A program made the position numbers and the translations under genes. Positions 63,729 through 64,000 of a stretch of DNA of 64,000 nucleotides are shown here, in pieces; the first letter of the stretch is position 1; each line of letters begins with the position of its first letter. Source of the stretch: Bacteroidetes Order II. bacterium (lineage in GTDB: Bacteria > Bacteroidota > Rhodothermia > Rhodothermales > UBA2364). The DNA lies in assembly GCA_016788705.1 (NCBI GenBank), contig JAEUSQ010000039.1:62001-126000 (forward strand), given 5' to 3'. Below the pieces are notes generated by a model. That model made no database searches and was not told where the DNA came from. It worked only from the letters and a program-made list of their open reading frames with translations.

Positions 63729-64000
63729 ATGAATGATAAATTCATTTTCATAGCCTTGACCATCACTCTATTAATGACAGGATATAACCACTATATCATT
63801 AATATAAATAGCAAGACCAATAAAGACCCAAGGGATGACTATTCAGCCAAGATTGATAGTTTAATAGAAACAAAAAATCCAAGAAATTTTAATGGTATTG
63901 TTTTGATAACCCAAAAAGGTAAGATAAAATATGTAAAAGCCATCGGCTATTCAGACTTTGATAAAAAAACACCTCTGACATTAAAAGATAACTTTAGGAT
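63729..64000 (+). CDS. serine beta-lactamase-family protein, 5' part only
   Basis: The first ~90 codons run off the right edge. The N-terminus (MNDKFIFIALTITLLMTGYN) is a signal or anchor, and the region FNGIVLITQKGKIKYVKAIG plus YSDFDKKTPLTLKDNFRI matches the start of the class C beta-lactamase/serine hydrolase fold. The SxxK motif would lie just beyond the window. The gene and the 96 bp before it are AT-rich, much like the 5.6-7.2 kb segment, which suggests recent acquisition. Confidence 0.7.
   Translation, partial: MNDKFIFIALTITLLMTGYNHYIININSKTNKDPRDDYSAKIDSLIETKNPRNFNGIVLITQKGKIKYVKAIGYSDFDKKTPLTLKDNFR

Overview
The window looks like a chromosomal segment of a Bacteroidota (FCB-group) bacterium, possibly from the Rhodothermia side. 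The pointers are a SusC/SusD pair, a second TonB-dependent receptor, a GWxTD-domain lipoprotein, a DUF4270-type lipoprotein beside a short glycogen synthase, a bacillithiol-type YtxJ protein, many lipoprotein signal peptides and generally weak Shine-Dalgarno sequences. The exact lineage cannot be fixed from sequence reading alone. Most genes have moderate GC. Two stretches, about 5.6-7.26 kb and 63.6 kb to the right edge, are clearly AT-richer.

Layout. Positions 1-5.6 kb are housekeeping: pnp (partial), rpsO and ribF on the minus strand, then a CNNM/CBS membrane protein, a YfiM-like protein and purF on the plus strand. Positions 5.55-10.8 kb are accessory. First comes a 1.7 kb AT-rich segment carrying a MORN protein and a PD40 beta-propeller lipoprotein, bounded by an exact 16-bp repeat of the purF 3' end. 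It is followed by an IS630-type transposase remnant with an amber codon, a field of short palindromic repeats, a 10-bp tandem repeat, a truncated and frameshifted gene, and two unrecognised secreted or outer-membrane proteins. Positions 10.8-13.6 kb (minus) hold a ferrochelatase-like protein lacking the usual catalytic His, a degenerate methyltransferase-like protein and a secreted M14/AstE-like putative hydrolase.

Positions 13.6-39.5 kb are dominated by carbohydrate metabolism. They contain a DUF819 transporter, galactokinase, a GH13 lipoprotein, a sodium/sugar symporter, SusC, SusD, two large tandem FG-GAP/ASPIC-UnbV lipoproteins, a six-hairpin glycosidase, a vanadium haloperoxidase-like lipoprotein, 4-alpha-glucanotransferase, and then oligoendopeptidase F. 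SusC/SusD would bind and import oligosaccharide. The VCBS proteins are probably surface-exposed. The GH13, six-hairpin and MalQ enzymes would process glucans, and the symporter and GalK would handle the monosaccharides.

Positions 39.5-64 kb are mainly core genes: YtxJ and TlpA redox proteins, MtgA, GreA, an IscA/ErpA-type carrier, tRNA-Arg(CCG), a Bax-inhibitor-1 protein, a TonB receptor with a strongly structured leader, GatB, a Cys-less redoxin, TpiA, the GWxTD protein, a ROK glucokinase, an FtsB/DivIC protein, enolase, an outer-membrane barrel, the DUF4270 lipoprotein, glycogen synthase, a DCC thiol oxidoreductase, a LolC/E-type permease, PruA and a GYF_2 membrane protein. The window ends inside an AT-rich beta-lactamase-family gene.

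The observations most worth following up are the repeat-bounded cassette at the purF 3' end, the catalytic-His-less ferrochelatase homologue, the SusCD-VCBS-VCBS-glycosidase-haloperoxidase array, and the hairpin leader of the TonB receptor at 43.6 kb.
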